64,000 nt of DNA from Streptomyces sp. JJ36 (GCF_021696945.1 NZ_JACYHE010000020.1:17178-81177); one strand, 5' to 3'; counted from the stretch's first letter, positions 8,612-19,020 are shown. The notes: generated by a model not told the origin, from the sequence alone. Numbers and translations: made by a program.

Positions 8612-9600
8612 GCAGCGACCTCCTTCCTGTCGCGGGTGCCGCCGGTGGGGCCGTCCGTATGCCCGCTTCCGGACGCGTCCGGGACGTCGGGGTCCTCCGG
8701 GCCGGCCGTGTCGCCGGCGATCTCCAGGAAGACGTCCTCCAGCGAGGGCGACCGCGCGTCCAGCCCGGCCAGCTCCACGTCCTGCTCGCGGGCCCAGAGC
8801 AGCAGCTCGGTGAGGGTCTCCTGCATCCGCTCGGCCCGCACCTCGATCCGGCGTCCGTCCGCGGCCGCCGGGACCGAGAGCGGCAGCCGGGACGCCGGCA
8901 CGTCCTCCGGCAGGGTGAAGCGGATGCGGGAGGGGCGGGTGGCGGTCACCTCCTCGGGGGTGCCGGCGGCGACGATCCGGCCGGTGCGCATGATCGCCAG
9001 CCGGTCGGCGAGGTACTCGGCCTCCTCCAGGTAGTGCGTGGTCAGCAGCACGGTCGTGCCGCCGTCCCGCAGTTCCCGTACGAGGTCCCAGGTGTCCCGG
9101 CGGCCCTCGGGGTCCAGCCCGGTGGTGGGCTCGTCCAGGAAGAGCACCTCGGGCCGCCCGACCAGGGCCAGCGCCAGATCGAGGCGGCGCCGCTCGCCGC
9201 CGGAGAGCTGCTTGACCCGCACGTCCTCGCGCCGGCCCGCCAGCCCGACCATGCCCAGGGCCTCGGTCACCGGCCGCGCGCCGCTGGTGCACCCGGCCCA
9301 CATGCGGGCGGTCTCGCCCACCGTCAGCTCCGCGGGGAAGCCGCCCTCCTGGAGCATGACGCCGGTACGCGGGCGCACCTTCGCCCGTTCGGCGTACGGG
9401 TCGTGGCCGAGCACCCGGACCCGGCCGCCGCTCGGGCGGGCCAGGCCCTCGAGCACCTCCACCGTGGAGGTCTTGCCCGCGCCGTTGGTGCCGAGCAGGG
9501 CGAACACCTCCCCGGCGGCCACGGTGAAGGAGATGCCGCGCACGGCCGCGAAGTCCTTCGCGTAGCGGCGTTCCAGCCTGTCGACCTCGATGACATCCAT
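8608..9600 (-). CDS. ABC transporter ATP-binding protein (drug-exporter type)
   Basis: 330 residues with all ABC motifs: Walker A GTNGAGKTS, Q-loop MLQEGGF, signature LSGGERRRLDLA, Walker B VLFLDEPTTGLD, H-loop LTTHYLEEAEYLADR. The C-terminal ~100 residues resemble the accessory domain of DrrA/CcmA-type exporters (LEDVFLEIAG). First gene of the minus-strand cassette ATPase-permease-kinase-regulator; the ATG at 9600 opens the unit. Confidence 0.95.
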   Translation of the reverse strand: MDVIEVDRLERRYAKDFAAVRGISFTVAAGEVFALLGTNGAGKTSTVEVLEGLARPSGGRVRVLGHDPYAERAKVRPRTGVMLQEGGFPAELTVGETARMWAGCTSGARPVTEALGMVGLAGRREDVRVKQLSGGERRRLDLALALVGRPEVLFLDEPTTGLDPEGRRDTWDLVRELRDGGTTVLLTTHYLEEAEYLADRLAIMRTGRIVAAGTPEEVTATRPSRIRFTLPEDVPASRLPLSVPAAADGRRIEVRAERMQETLTELLLWAREQDVELAGLDARSPSLEDVFLEIAGDTAGPEDPDVPDASGSGHTDGPTGGTRDRKEVAA

Positions 9601-9754
9601 GCCTTACAGGGTCCCGTCCCGGGTGGGGGCGGTGCAGTGCGGGCTGTCATCGGCCCGGATGACGTTTGTCATCCGGGCCCCGGAGAGCGGGGCGGGCGCA
9701 CAGGGGAGGGGCGCGGGGGCACGGAGCCGGGTGGCCGGGGAGCCGGAAACGTGA

Positions 9755-9786
9755 GAGGGCCCGGCCGTCGGAACGGCCGGGCCCTC
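9755..9786 (-). terminator. Hairpin terminator after tRNA-Gly copy 2
   Basis: A 14-bp stem (GAGGGCCCGGCCGT with ACGGCCGGGCCCTC) and 4-base loop, six bases past the 3' end of the minus-strand tRNA-Gly and before the ABC ATPase gene. Confidence 0.8.
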
Positions 9787-9792
9787 CACCCG

Positions 9793-9865
9793 AGCGGACG
9801 ACGAGGCTCGAACTCGCGACCTCAACCTTGGCAAGGTTGCGCTCTACCAACTGAGCTACGTCCGC
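9793..9865 (-). tRNA. tRNA-Gly(GCC), copy 2
   Basis: Identical in all 73 positions to the gene at 5015-5087, with anticodon GCC and its own GC-rich terminator. Flanking sequences differ, so only the tRNA itself is duplicated. Confidence 0.95.
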
Positions 9866-9943
9866 ATGCCTCCGCCCGGCTCTCACCGGACGGCGCGACA
9901 GTCACTCTACCCGATCCACGGGACCGGGAGAGAAGTCGGTCGG

Positions 9944-10015
9944 AGCGGGTGACAGGAATCGCACACTGCGCCTCCCTCTTGGAAAGAGGGCGCTCTACTA
10001 CTGAGCTACACCCGC
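9944..10015 (-). tRNA. tRNA-Gly(UCC) with altered D and T loops
   Basis: 72-nt cloverleaf with acceptor GCGGGTG/CACCCGC and a 5-bp anticodon stem (CCCTC/GAGGG) around TTTCCAA (anticodon TCC). Two contact regions are off-consensus. The D-loop reads AGTAGTA, where the usual GG would be AG. The T-loop reads TGCGATT, so G53-T54-G55-C56 replaces GTTC, and the T-stem (GCAGTG with CCTGT) needs a bulged T. It may be a pseudo-tRNA, or a tRNA specialised for non-ribosomal glycine donation. No other UCC glycine tRNA is in this window. Confidence 0.85.
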
Positions 10016-10201
10016 GCGCTTCCCGAGGTCTCCCCTTCCGGGGCGGCCTCGCGGCGTGTGCACGACTCTAGCCGATCACCGGGGGGTCGCCGCAAGTCGG
10101 CTCCGGGCGCGGGTCGTTCGGTGCGCACCGGCGCGGCGGTGGCCCGTACGTGTGGCCGCGCCGCGGCCCTGCCGTACGCCCCCCGGTGGAGGGTGCGCCG
10201 C

Positions 10202-10519
10202 TCAGCGGGAGGCGTGGAACGCCTCGTACACCTTCTTCGGGATGCGTCCGCGCGGCGGCACCTTGAAGCCGTTCGACTCCGCCCACGCGCGCACCGCGCG
10301 CGGGTCCGGCGCGACGGAGGTGTGCCGGTAGGCCTTGCCCGACTTCGCCCGCTTCCGGCCGGCTTCCACATAGGGTGCCAGGGCCCCCCGCAGCTTCTTC
10401 GCATTGTCGTCGTTGAGATCGATCTCGTACGACTTGCCGTCGAGGCCGAATGCGACCGTCTCCGACGCTTCCCCGCCGTCGATGTCGTCGGAGAGCGAAA
10501 CCACTACGCGCTGCGCCAC
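10202..10519 (-). CDS. lsr2: Lsr2-family nucleoid-associated DNA-bridging protein
   Basis: 105-residue xenogeneic silencer of actinobacteria that binds AT-rich DNA. The N-terminal dimerisation part (AQRVVVSLSDDIDGGEA, then VAFGLDGKSYEIDL) and the C-terminal DNA-binding part (VRAWAESNGFKVPPRGRIPK) are typical; the RGR forms the AT-hook-like loop. The GTG at 10519 fits the family N-terminus and has GGAAGGA upstream, although the frame stays open to an upstream ATG. Streptomyces often have two Lsr2 paralogues; which one this is cannot be told here. Confidence 0.93.
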   Translation of the reverse strand: MAQRVVVSLSDDIDGGEASETVAFGLDGKSYEIDLNDDNAKKLRGALAPYVEAGRKRAKSGKAYRHTSVAPDPRAVRAWAESNGFKVPPRGRIPKKVYEAFHASR

Positions 10520-10774
10520 GGATATCGGTCCTTCCATCGGGATCGCCCTGCGCTCGCGCTCCAGCCGCGCCGTTCGAAGAGCTGACGTGCGGAAATGGAG
10601 GCGTGCCCCGGCCGCGTCCGTTCTCCGGCACGCAGGGCCTTTTCTTTTGTACGGGGCAGGCAATGCAATGTGCGCCGGGATTGTGCGGGACGCACATCCT
10701 GCCGCAATAGCGACCCTACTTATTCCCACGTCGTTTTCCCAGTGTCCAGTGCCGGAGATGCGCGAATGTGAGAT

Positions 10775-10790
10775 ATCTACTCGCGTAGAT
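10775..10790. promoter_or_regulatory. Inverted repeat upstream of purS, possible operator
   Basis: ATCTAC-TCGC-GTAGAT, a perfect 6-bp dyad, sits in the relatively AT-rich 340-base region (10520-10863) between divergent lsr2 and purS. It is about 75 bases before the purS GTG and just upstream of a weak TAGGCT (-10-like) at about 10803. A repressor or activator of the purSQL unit could bind here; the identity is unknown. The same region must hold the lsr2 promoter. Confidence 0.35.
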
Positions 10791-10863
10791 TCCGGGGGCG
10801 GGTAGGCTGGCGTACCGGAGCAGCACGCTTCCCCAGCAGCACCCCACCTCACCGGGAGTACCC

Positions 10864-11139
10864 GTGGCCCGCGTCGTAGTCGACGTCATGCTGAAGCCGG
10901 AGATCCTCGACCCGCAGGGGCAGGCCGTCCACCGTGCCCTGCCCCGGCTCGGCTTCGAGGGCATCGCCGATGTCCGCCAGGGCAAGCGCTTCGAGCTCGA
11001 AGTGGAGGGGCCCGTCGACGAGGCGGCCCTCGCCCGCGTCCGTGAGATGGCCGAGACCTTCCTGGCCAACACCGTGATCGAGGACTTCACCGTCCGCGTC
11101 GAGGAGCCCGCCGCCGGCTCCGCGGAGGCCGCGGCGTGA
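10864..11139 (+). CDS. purS: FGAM synthase subunit PurS
   Basis: 91-residue small subunit of the three-part formylglycinamide ribonucleotide amidotransferase. It bridges PurQ and PurL and helps channel ammonia. [19 protein letters not shown] and [16 protein letters not shown] are characteristic. The GTG at 10864 follows GGGAG; the stop overlaps the purQ start as GTGA. First gene of purSQL. Confidence 0.95.
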   Translation: MARVVVDVMLKPEILDPQGQAVHRALPRLGFEGIADVRQGKRFELEVEGPVDEAALARVREMAETFLANTVIEDFTVRVEEPAAGSAEAAA

Positions 11140-11860
11140 CCGGCACGGCCCCCACCAGCACAGCGACCGGCGCGGGCGCCCCCGGCTCCACCGGCCGCAT
11201 CGGCGTCGTCACCTTCCCCGGCTCGCTCGACGACCGGGACGCGCAGCGCGCCGTACGGCTGGCCGGCGGCGAGCCGGTCGCCCTGTGGCACCGGGACACG
11301 GAGCTGCACGGGGTCGACGCGGTGGTGCTGCCCGGGGGATTCTCCTACGGCGACTATCTGCGGGCCGGCGCGATCTCCCGTTTCTCCCCGGTGATGGAGT
11401 CCGTCATCGACGCCGCCCGCGGGGGAATGCCGGTGCTGGGCATCTGCAACGGCTTCCAGGTGCTCACCGAGACCCATCTGCTGCCCGGCGCCATGCTCCG
11501 CAACGACCACCTGCATTTCGTCTGCCGCGACCAGCGGCTGCGCGTCGAGAACGCCGGCACCGCCTGGACCGGCGACTACACCCGCGGCCAGGAGATCACC
11601 GTTCCGCTGAAGAACAACGACGGTCAGTTCGTCGCCGACGAACGCACCCTGGACATGCTGGAGGCGGAGGGCCGCGTCGTCTTCCGCTACACCGGCCTCA
11701 ACCCCAACGGGTCGCGCCGCGACATCGCCGGCATCACCAACGAGGCCGGCAACGTCGTCGGCCTCATGCCACACCCCGAGCACGCCGTCGAGGAGCTGAC
11801 CGGGCCGACCACCGACGGCCTCGGGTTCTTCACCTCGGTCCTGAAGAAGCTGGTCACCGC

Positions 11861-11864
<4 letters not shown>
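11136..11864 (+). CDS. purQ: FGAM synthase glutaminase subunit PurQ
   Basis: 242-residue class I glutamine amidotransferase that supplies ammonia for FGAM synthesis. The nucleophile cysteine is in VLGICNGFQ; the His and Glu of the triad are in PHPEHAVE near the C-terminus. [15 protein letters not shown] marks the domain start at about residue 22, so the first ~20 Ala/Gly/Thr-rich residues are an extension; a later start is possible, but the GTGA overlap with purS supports this one. Overlaps purL by 4 nt. Confidence 0.96.
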
Positions 11865-14152
<2,288 letters not shown>

Positions 14153-14444
14153 CGCCGGGCACCGTGCGCTCCGCACACCCGCGCGGTCCGCACGACCTGC
14201 ACGCGGCACGGCCGGCCCGTCCGTGCCGGCCGCACGACCTGCACCTTCGCTCGGGTCCGCGTGCGGGCGCCTCGTCCCCGGGACGGGGCGCCCTCCGCCG
14301 TCCCCGGGGGGCGAGCCCCGCGTCCGCCCGGTCCGGGCCCGGCCGGTGCCGGGCACCCGGGCAGCAGTTCCCGCCGTCACCCGGGCGCCGGGCCCGTGTC
14401 GCAGGGGTCACCCCGGTCACATCGCACACCGTAAGCTCACCACC

Positions 14445-15233
14445 ATGCCGTCCCGCACTTACGACCCCGCCAAGGTCCGCAAGGCGCTCACCGCCCAGGT
14501 GGAGGCGTTGGCCGGCGCCGCCCACACGATCGGCGCGGAGCAGCGTGCGCTGCCCTCCGGGCTGCCGGGCTGGGACGTACACCATCTGCTCGTGCACATC
14601 GCCCTCCAGATCGACGCGGTGCCGCGACTGCTCGCCCGCCCCGAACCGGCCGCCACCAAGGCGGAGGTGGACCTCTCCACCTGGGCCCGCTCCACCGTCA
14701 CCCGCGCCGAGAAGCTCGACGAGGACACCCGCACCGAGGCTGCCCGTACGCCGGACGCCGCCGCCCGCATCGACGAGGCGGTGGAACAGCTCGAACCGGT
14801 GCTGGAGTCGGCCGTCCGGCCGGACCTGCTGCTCCCGCACCCCTTCGGCGCCATGCGCGCGCTGGATTTCACCGTGACCCGGCTGGTGGAGCTCGTCGTC
14901 CACACCGACGACCTCAACCGCGCCACCCGTGCCGCGGTGCCGCTGGACCGTACGGCCCTCGCGGCGACCGTACGGCTGCTCGCGGACGCCGTCGCGGCCA
15001 AGGCGCCCGGGCGCTCGGTGGAGCTGCGCATCCCGCCGTTCGCGGTCACCCAGTGCGTCGCCGGGCCCCGGCACACCCGCGGCACACCGCCGAACGTCGT
15101 GGAGACCGACCCGCTCACCTGGCTGCGCCTCGCCACCGGCCGCACCACCTGGGCCGACGCCCGCAAGCGCCGCGTCCTCACCGCCAGCGGCGACCGCGCC
15201 GACCTCTCCGCCCACCTCCCGGTGCTGGGCTGA
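14445..15233 (+). CDS. Maleylpyruvate-isomerase-fold / sterol-carrier-like protein
   Basis: 262 residues. The N-terminal part (LAGAAHTIGAEQRAL, GLPGWDVHHLLVHI, then TRLVELVVHTDDLNRA) has the DinB/MDMPI helical fold of mycothiol-dependent isomerases. The C-terminal ~90 residues resemble the SCP2-like partner domain. One His in HLLVHI and one in VVHTDDL fit the usual metal-ligand positions. In Streptomyces this protein follows purL and is often called 'sterol carrier family'. Substrate unknown. The ATG at 14445 is chosen because it starts the conserved part; a 290-base gap separates it from purL. Confidence 0.8.
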   Translation: MPSRTYDPAKVRKALTAQVEALAGAAHTIGAEQRALPSGLPGWDVHHLLVHIALQIDAVPRLLARPEPAATKAEVDLSTWARSTVTRAEKLDEDTRTEAARTPDAAARIDEAVEQLEPVLESAVRPDLLLPHPFGAMRALDFTVTRLVELVVHTDDLNRATRAAVPLDRTALAATVRLLADAVAAKAPGRSVELRIPPFAVTQCVAGPRHTRGTPPNVVETDPLTWLRLATGRTTWADARKRRVLTASGDRADLSAHLPVLG

Positions 15234-15326
15234 GCGACCGGGGAGAGAGCCGAGCATGGTGCAGGTCAGGCTGGAGACCGGGCGGGAGCGCCTGCACCGG
15301 GTTTCTTGGCGCCTACGCGGCGGGGG

Positions 15327-15618
15327 TGGTGGCTGGGCGATCGTGGCCGGGTGCGGGCTGGTCGGTCGTTGCGGTCACTGCTTGGCGGGCTACGGGGGAG
15401 GGGTGGTGGGTGGCGGGTTCGTTCATGCTGCGGGCGCGGGTGGCGTGGTGGGTTGGGGTTCACCCGCCTGTGACGGGGCCGGGCGGTGGGGCGGTCGGTA
15501 GCCGGTGACGGGGGTGCCCTGGCTGGCTGTTGCCGCGCTGTGCCTGAGGCATCGTCTTCTCGCTCCGCTCGTTGCACGCCGGTGGCACTGCGGCGTTCGT
15601 CTGCGGGCCGTTCCGGAG
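15327..15618 (-). repeat. Dispersed ~290-bp intergenic repeat, copy B (inverted)
   Basis: Reverse-complement match to copies A (3203-3490) and C (15991-16280), running from CTCCGGAACGGCCCGCAGAC (right end) to CGATCGCCCAGCCACC (left end). It faces copy C across about 370 bp containing two long hairpins, so 15327-16280 is one imperfect large inverted repeat. No conserved reading frame seen. Confidence 0.8.
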
Positions 15619-15736
15619 CGGGGGGTGCGGGCGGCCCGCAGCCGGTGAAGGCCGGGGCCGGGTGCTCGGACTGCGGTTTGGCGGCGCTGGGCATCCGGCG
15701 CGCGGCCTGCGGGGGCCTGCCCCCGGGAAGCGCCCG

Positions 15737-15814
15737 GACGATCTTGTACTGGTCCACGTAAATCCCATATCCGAGCCGGATTTTGGGCTTTTCGTGGACC
15801 AGTACAAGATCGTC
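15737..15814. repeat. Palindromic hairpin element, copy 1
   Basis: Outer arms GATCTTGTACTGGTCCACG (15740-15758) and CGTGGACCAGTACAAGATC (15793-15811) are perfect, and pairing extends three more bases outward. The inner stem is imperfect. The arms recur at 15905-15976 and, with small changes, at 52185-52257. Sits between repeat copies B and C. Confidence 0.85.
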
Positions 15815-15904
15815 ATAGGCGCCGCCCACTGAGGCCCCTTACCCCCGCCCGCAACAGGGCAGCTCTGCCCGAGCAAGCCAGACATATGTGGCATTCCGCG
15901 AGTG

Positions 15905-15976
15905 GATCTTGTACTGGTCCACGCTTTTGACAAAAATCGCCCGAAATCTGTCAAAAGCGTGGACCAGTGCAAGATC
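15905..15976. repeat. Palindromic hairpin element, copy 2
   Basis: The 28-bp stem starts with the family arm GATCTTGTACTGGTCCACG and continues with a copy-specific inner part (CTTTTGACA/TGTCAAAAG). It is paired throughout except one T-G position and closes a 16-nt loop. The inner stem sequence differs from copies 1 and 3, yet base pairing is retained. Confidence 0.85.
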
Positions 15977-15990
15977 GTAGCGTACCCCCA

Positions 15991-16280
15991 CTCCGGAACG
16001 GCCCGCAGACAGACCGCGCAGTGCCACCGGCGTGACACGAGCGGAGCGAGAAGACGAAAGCTCAGGCACAGCGCGGCAGCAGCCCGCCAGGGCACCCCCG
16101 TCACCGGCTACCGACCGCCCCGCCGCCCGGCCCCGTCACAGACGGGTGAACCCGGCCCACCACGCCACCCGCGCCCGCAGCATGAGCGCGCCTCAGCAAG
16201 GCACCCCTCCCCCCGTAGCCCGCCAAGCAGTGACCGCAACGACCGACCAGCCCGCACCCGGCCACGATCGCCCAGCCACC
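15991..16280 (+). repeat. Dispersed ~290-bp intergenic repeat, copy C
   Basis: Same orientation as copy A and very similar throughout, from CTCCGGAACGGCCCGCAGAC to GATCGCCCAGCCACC. Begins 15 bases after hairpin copy 2 and ends about 100 bases before the META lipoprotein gene. The reverse frame that is open in copy A is stopped here. Confidence 0.8.
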
Positions 16281-16384
16281 CCGGCCGCGACGCCGCACCC
16301 ACCCACACCCCGCTCACCCACACCCGCGTCCCCCGGTCGGCGCAGCCCTCGGAACCCGTGCCCGGGCCGGGCCGTCACAGGGGC

Positions 16385-17230
16385 ATGAAGACCATCCGTA
16401 CGCTCCTGATCGCACCGCTGCTCGTGGGGGTCGCCGCCTGCGGGTCGGAGTCCGGGGAGGGCTCCGGCGCCGACCCCGGTCGTTCCGTCCGTACGGAGGA
16501 CTCCGTGACCGGCGTCCGGTGGGAGGTGCAGAGCGTCACCGTGGACGGGAAGCGGCACGAGGCCCCGGGCGGCGCCTATCTCACCTTCGACGCCGACGGC
16601 CGGTCCGGCGGCCACGACGGCTGCAACCACATCGAGACCGCGACTAGCCTCGACGACGGCACACTCACCGTGGAGCCGAAGCGGACCACGATGATCGCCT
16701 GCACGGACGACATCCGGGAGTGGGTGAAGACGTTCTACGGCGCCCTGGACGGCAGGCTCGACGTGGAGGTGAGCGGCGACCGGCTGCGGCTGACCAACCC
16801 GGACGGCGACCGGGTCACGCTCACCGCCCGGCGCCCGGCCCCCCTGGAGGGCACCCGGTGGGAGGTGCAGACGCTGCTCGACGGCGAGACGGCGACCTCG
16901 CTCCCGGACGGGCTGGAGGAGCCTCCGCACCTGCGCTTCGCGGAGAAGGGGAACGCCGTGCGCGGCGACCTGGGCTGCAACAGCTTCTCCGGGACGGCGC
17001 GCGTCGAGACCGGCGAGGACGGCCGGGACGGCGAGGGCCGTATCGACTTCGGCCCGCTGACCACCACCGAGATGGCCTGCACGGGCCCCGGCGGCGAGGT
17101 GGAGAAGTCCCTGCGGAAGGTCCTCGACGATCACACGGTCCGGTACGGGATCCAGGACCACACGCTCCGGGTGGTGGCCGGCGACGGCACCGGCTTCACC
17201 GCGGTGCCGCCCTCCGGGGAGCAGCGGTGA
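16385..17230 (+). CDS. Lipoprotein with two META (HslJ-like) domains
   Basis: 281 residues. A signal peptide with lipobox VGVAAC places Cys at about residue 19-20, so the protein is exported and lipid-anchored. Two META domains follow, about residues 38-140 and 148-275. Each starts with a TxWEVQ strand (GVRWEVQSV; GTRWEVQTL) and has the GCN motif (GHDGCNHIE; GDLGCNSFSG) and a paired cysteine (MIACTDD; EMACTGP), probably forming a disulfide per domain. Function unknown; META domains occur in stress-related envelope proteins. The ATG at 16385 starts a good signal peptide. Monocistronic, just before purF. Confidence 0.88.
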   Translation: MKTIRTLLIAPLLVGVAACGSESGEGSGADPGRSVRTEDSVTGVRWEVQSVTVDGKRHEAPGGAYLTFDADGRSGGHDGCNHIETATSLDDGTLTVEPKRTTMIACTDDIREWVKTFYGALDGRLDVEVSGDRLRLTNPDGDRVTLTARRPAPLEGTRWEVQTLLDGETATSLPDGLEEPPHLRFAEKGNAVRGDLGCNSFSGTARVETGEDGRDGEGRIDFGPLTTTEMACTGPGGEVEKSLRKVLDDHTVRYGIQDHTLRVVAGDGTGFTAVPPSGEQR

Positions 17231-17298
17231 CCAGGCCGGACACCGGCGGTGAGGGGCGTCACGCCCGAACCGGATTCGGAGCAGCGCGCCCACTGGCC

Positions 17299-17304
17299 TA
17301 GACT
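17299..17304 (+). promoter_or_regulatory. Possible purF -10 box (leaderless transcript)
   Basis: TAGACT lies 7 bases before the purF GTG (17312), with a weak TTCGGA 18 bases further upstream. If used, transcription would start almost at the start codon, giving a leaderless mRNA, which is common in Streptomyces. It also explains why no Shine-Dalgarno precedes the GTG. Confidence 0.35.
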
Positions 17305-17311
17305 CGGCCAC

Positions 17312-18892
17312 GTGCCACGTGGTGACGGACGACTCAACCACGACCTCCTCCCCGGCGAGAAGGGTCCCCAGGACGCCTGCGGCGTCTTCGGTGTCTGGGC
17401 CCCGGGCGAAGAGGTCGCCAAGCTCTCCTATTTCGGGCTGTACGCGCTGCAGCACCGCGGGCAGGAGTCCGCGGGCATCGCCGTGAGCAACGGCTCGCAG
17501 ATCCTCGTCTTCAAGGACATGGGCCTGGTCTCGCAGGTCTTCGACGAGACCTCCCTGGGTTCGCTGCACGGCCACATCGCCGTCGGTCACGCCCGCTACT
17601 CGACGACCGGCGCCTCGGTGTGGGAGAACGCCCAGCCCACCTTCCGGGCGACGGCGCACGGCTCCATCGCGCTCGGCCACAACGGCAACCTGGTGAACAC
17701 CCACGAGCTGGCCGGCATGGTGGCCGCGCTCGCCCCCGAGGGCGGCGCGCGCACCTCGCGCGCCACCCAGGTCGCCGCCACCAACGACACCGACCTGGTC
17801 ACCGCGCTGCTCGCCGGCCAGACCGACGAGCAGGGCCGCCCGCTCACCGTGGAGGAGGCGGCGCCGCTGGTGCTGCCGCGGGTGCAGGGGGCGTTCTCCC
17901 TCGTCTTCATGGACGAGCACACCCTCTACGCCGCCCGCGACCCGCAGGGCATACGCCCGCTGGTGCTCGGCCGGCTGGAGCGCGGCTGGGTGGTGGCCTC
18001 CGAGACGGCCGCGCTGGACATCTGCGGTGCCTCGTTCGTGCGGGAGATCGAGCCCGGTGAGATGGTCGCGATAGACGAGGACGGGCTCCGCTCCAGCCGC
18101 TTCGCGCCCGCGAAGCCGAAGGGCTGCGTCTTCGAGTACGTCTACCTGGCCCGCCCGGACACCGACATCGCCGGCCGCAACGTCTACCTCTCCCGGGTGG
18201 AGATGGGCCGCAAGCTCGCCGCCGAGGCCCCGGCGGAGGCCGACCTGGTGATAGCGACGCCCGAGTCCGGCACCCCGGCCGCCATCGGGTACGCCGAGGC
18301 CAGCGGCATCCCGTACGGCAGCGGGCTGGTCAAGAACTCCTACGTCGGCCGCACCTTCATCCAGCCGTCCCAGACCATCCGGCAGCTCGGCATCCGGCTC
18401 AAGCTGAACCCGCTGCGCGAGGTGATCCGCGGCAAGCGGCTGGTCGTGGTCGACGACTCGATCGTCCGCGGCAACACGCAGCGGGCGCTGGTGCGGATGC
18501 TGCGGGAGGCCGGCGCCACCGAGGTGCACGTACGGATCAGCAGCCCGCCGATCAAGTGGCCCTGCTTCTTCGGTATCGACTTCGCCAACCGGGCCGAGCT
18601 GATCGCCAACGGCCTCTCGGTCGAGGAGATCGGCAAGTCCCTGGGCGCCGACTCGCTGGCGTACATCTCCACCGACGGCATGATCGAGGCGACCACGATC
18701 GCCAAGCCGAACCTCTGCCGCGCCTGCTTCGACGGGGAGTACCCGATGGAGCTGCCGGACTCGGAGCTGCTGGGCAAGCACCTGCTGGAGCCGGGTTCCG
18801 AGGGGGAGCAGGCCGGGGCGCAGACGGACGTGGACGGGGTGCCGACCATGACCGCCGGCGTCGGCGGCGCCGACGCCCTGCGCCGCCCGTAG
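17312..18892 (+). CDS. purF: Amidophosphoribosyltransferase
   Basis: First committed step of purine synthesis: PRPP plus glutamine to phosphoribosylamine. 526 residues. After an 18-20-residue propeptide-like stretch the catalytic Cys is in QDACGVFGV. The glutaminase half has LQHRGQESAG and the GHARYSTTG/GHNGNLVN motifs. The PRPP-binding half has VVVDDSIVRGNT, and cysteines that could hold the Fe-S cluster of the Bacillus-type enzyme occur (KGCVFEYVYLARP, PCFFGIDF, NLCRACFDGEYP). The GTG at 17312 (MPRGDGRLNHD) is preferred over an upstream in-frame start by recalled similarity to Streptomyces PurF. Confidence 0.96.
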   Translation: MPRGDGRLNHDLLPGEKGPQDACGVFGVWAPGEEVAKLSYFGLYALQHRGQESAGIAVSNGSQILVFKDMGLVSQVFDETSLGSLHGHIAVGHARYSTTGASVWENAQPTFRATAHGSIALGHNGNLVNTHELAGMVAALAPEGGARTSRATQVAATNDTDLVTALLAGQTDEQGRPLTVEEAAPLVLPRVQGAFSLVFMDEHTLYAARDPQGIRPLVLGRLERGWVVASETAALDICGASFVREIEPGEMVAIDEDGLRSSRFAPAKPKGCVFEYVYLARPDTDIAGRNVYLSRVEMGRKLAAEAPAEADLVIATPESGTPAAIGYAEASGIPYGSGLVKNSYVGRTFIQPSQTIRQLGIRLKLNPLREVIRGKRLVVVDDSIVRGNTQRALVRMLREAGATEVHVRISSPPIKWPCFFGIDFANRAELIANGLSVEEIGKSLGADSLAYISTDGMIEATTIAKPNLCRACFDGEYPMELPDSELLGKHLLEPGSEGEQAGAQTDVDGVPTMTAGVGGADALRRP

Positions 18893-19020
18893 CCGGGCGG
18901 CCCCGGGCCCGCCGCCCCCGCGGCGTACGGCCCGTGCCCGCCCCTCCGCGGGCGGGCCCCGCCACCCCCGCCGCCCGCAGGTCCTGCACCAGACGCCCAC
19001 GACACGAGAGATTCCCAGCC

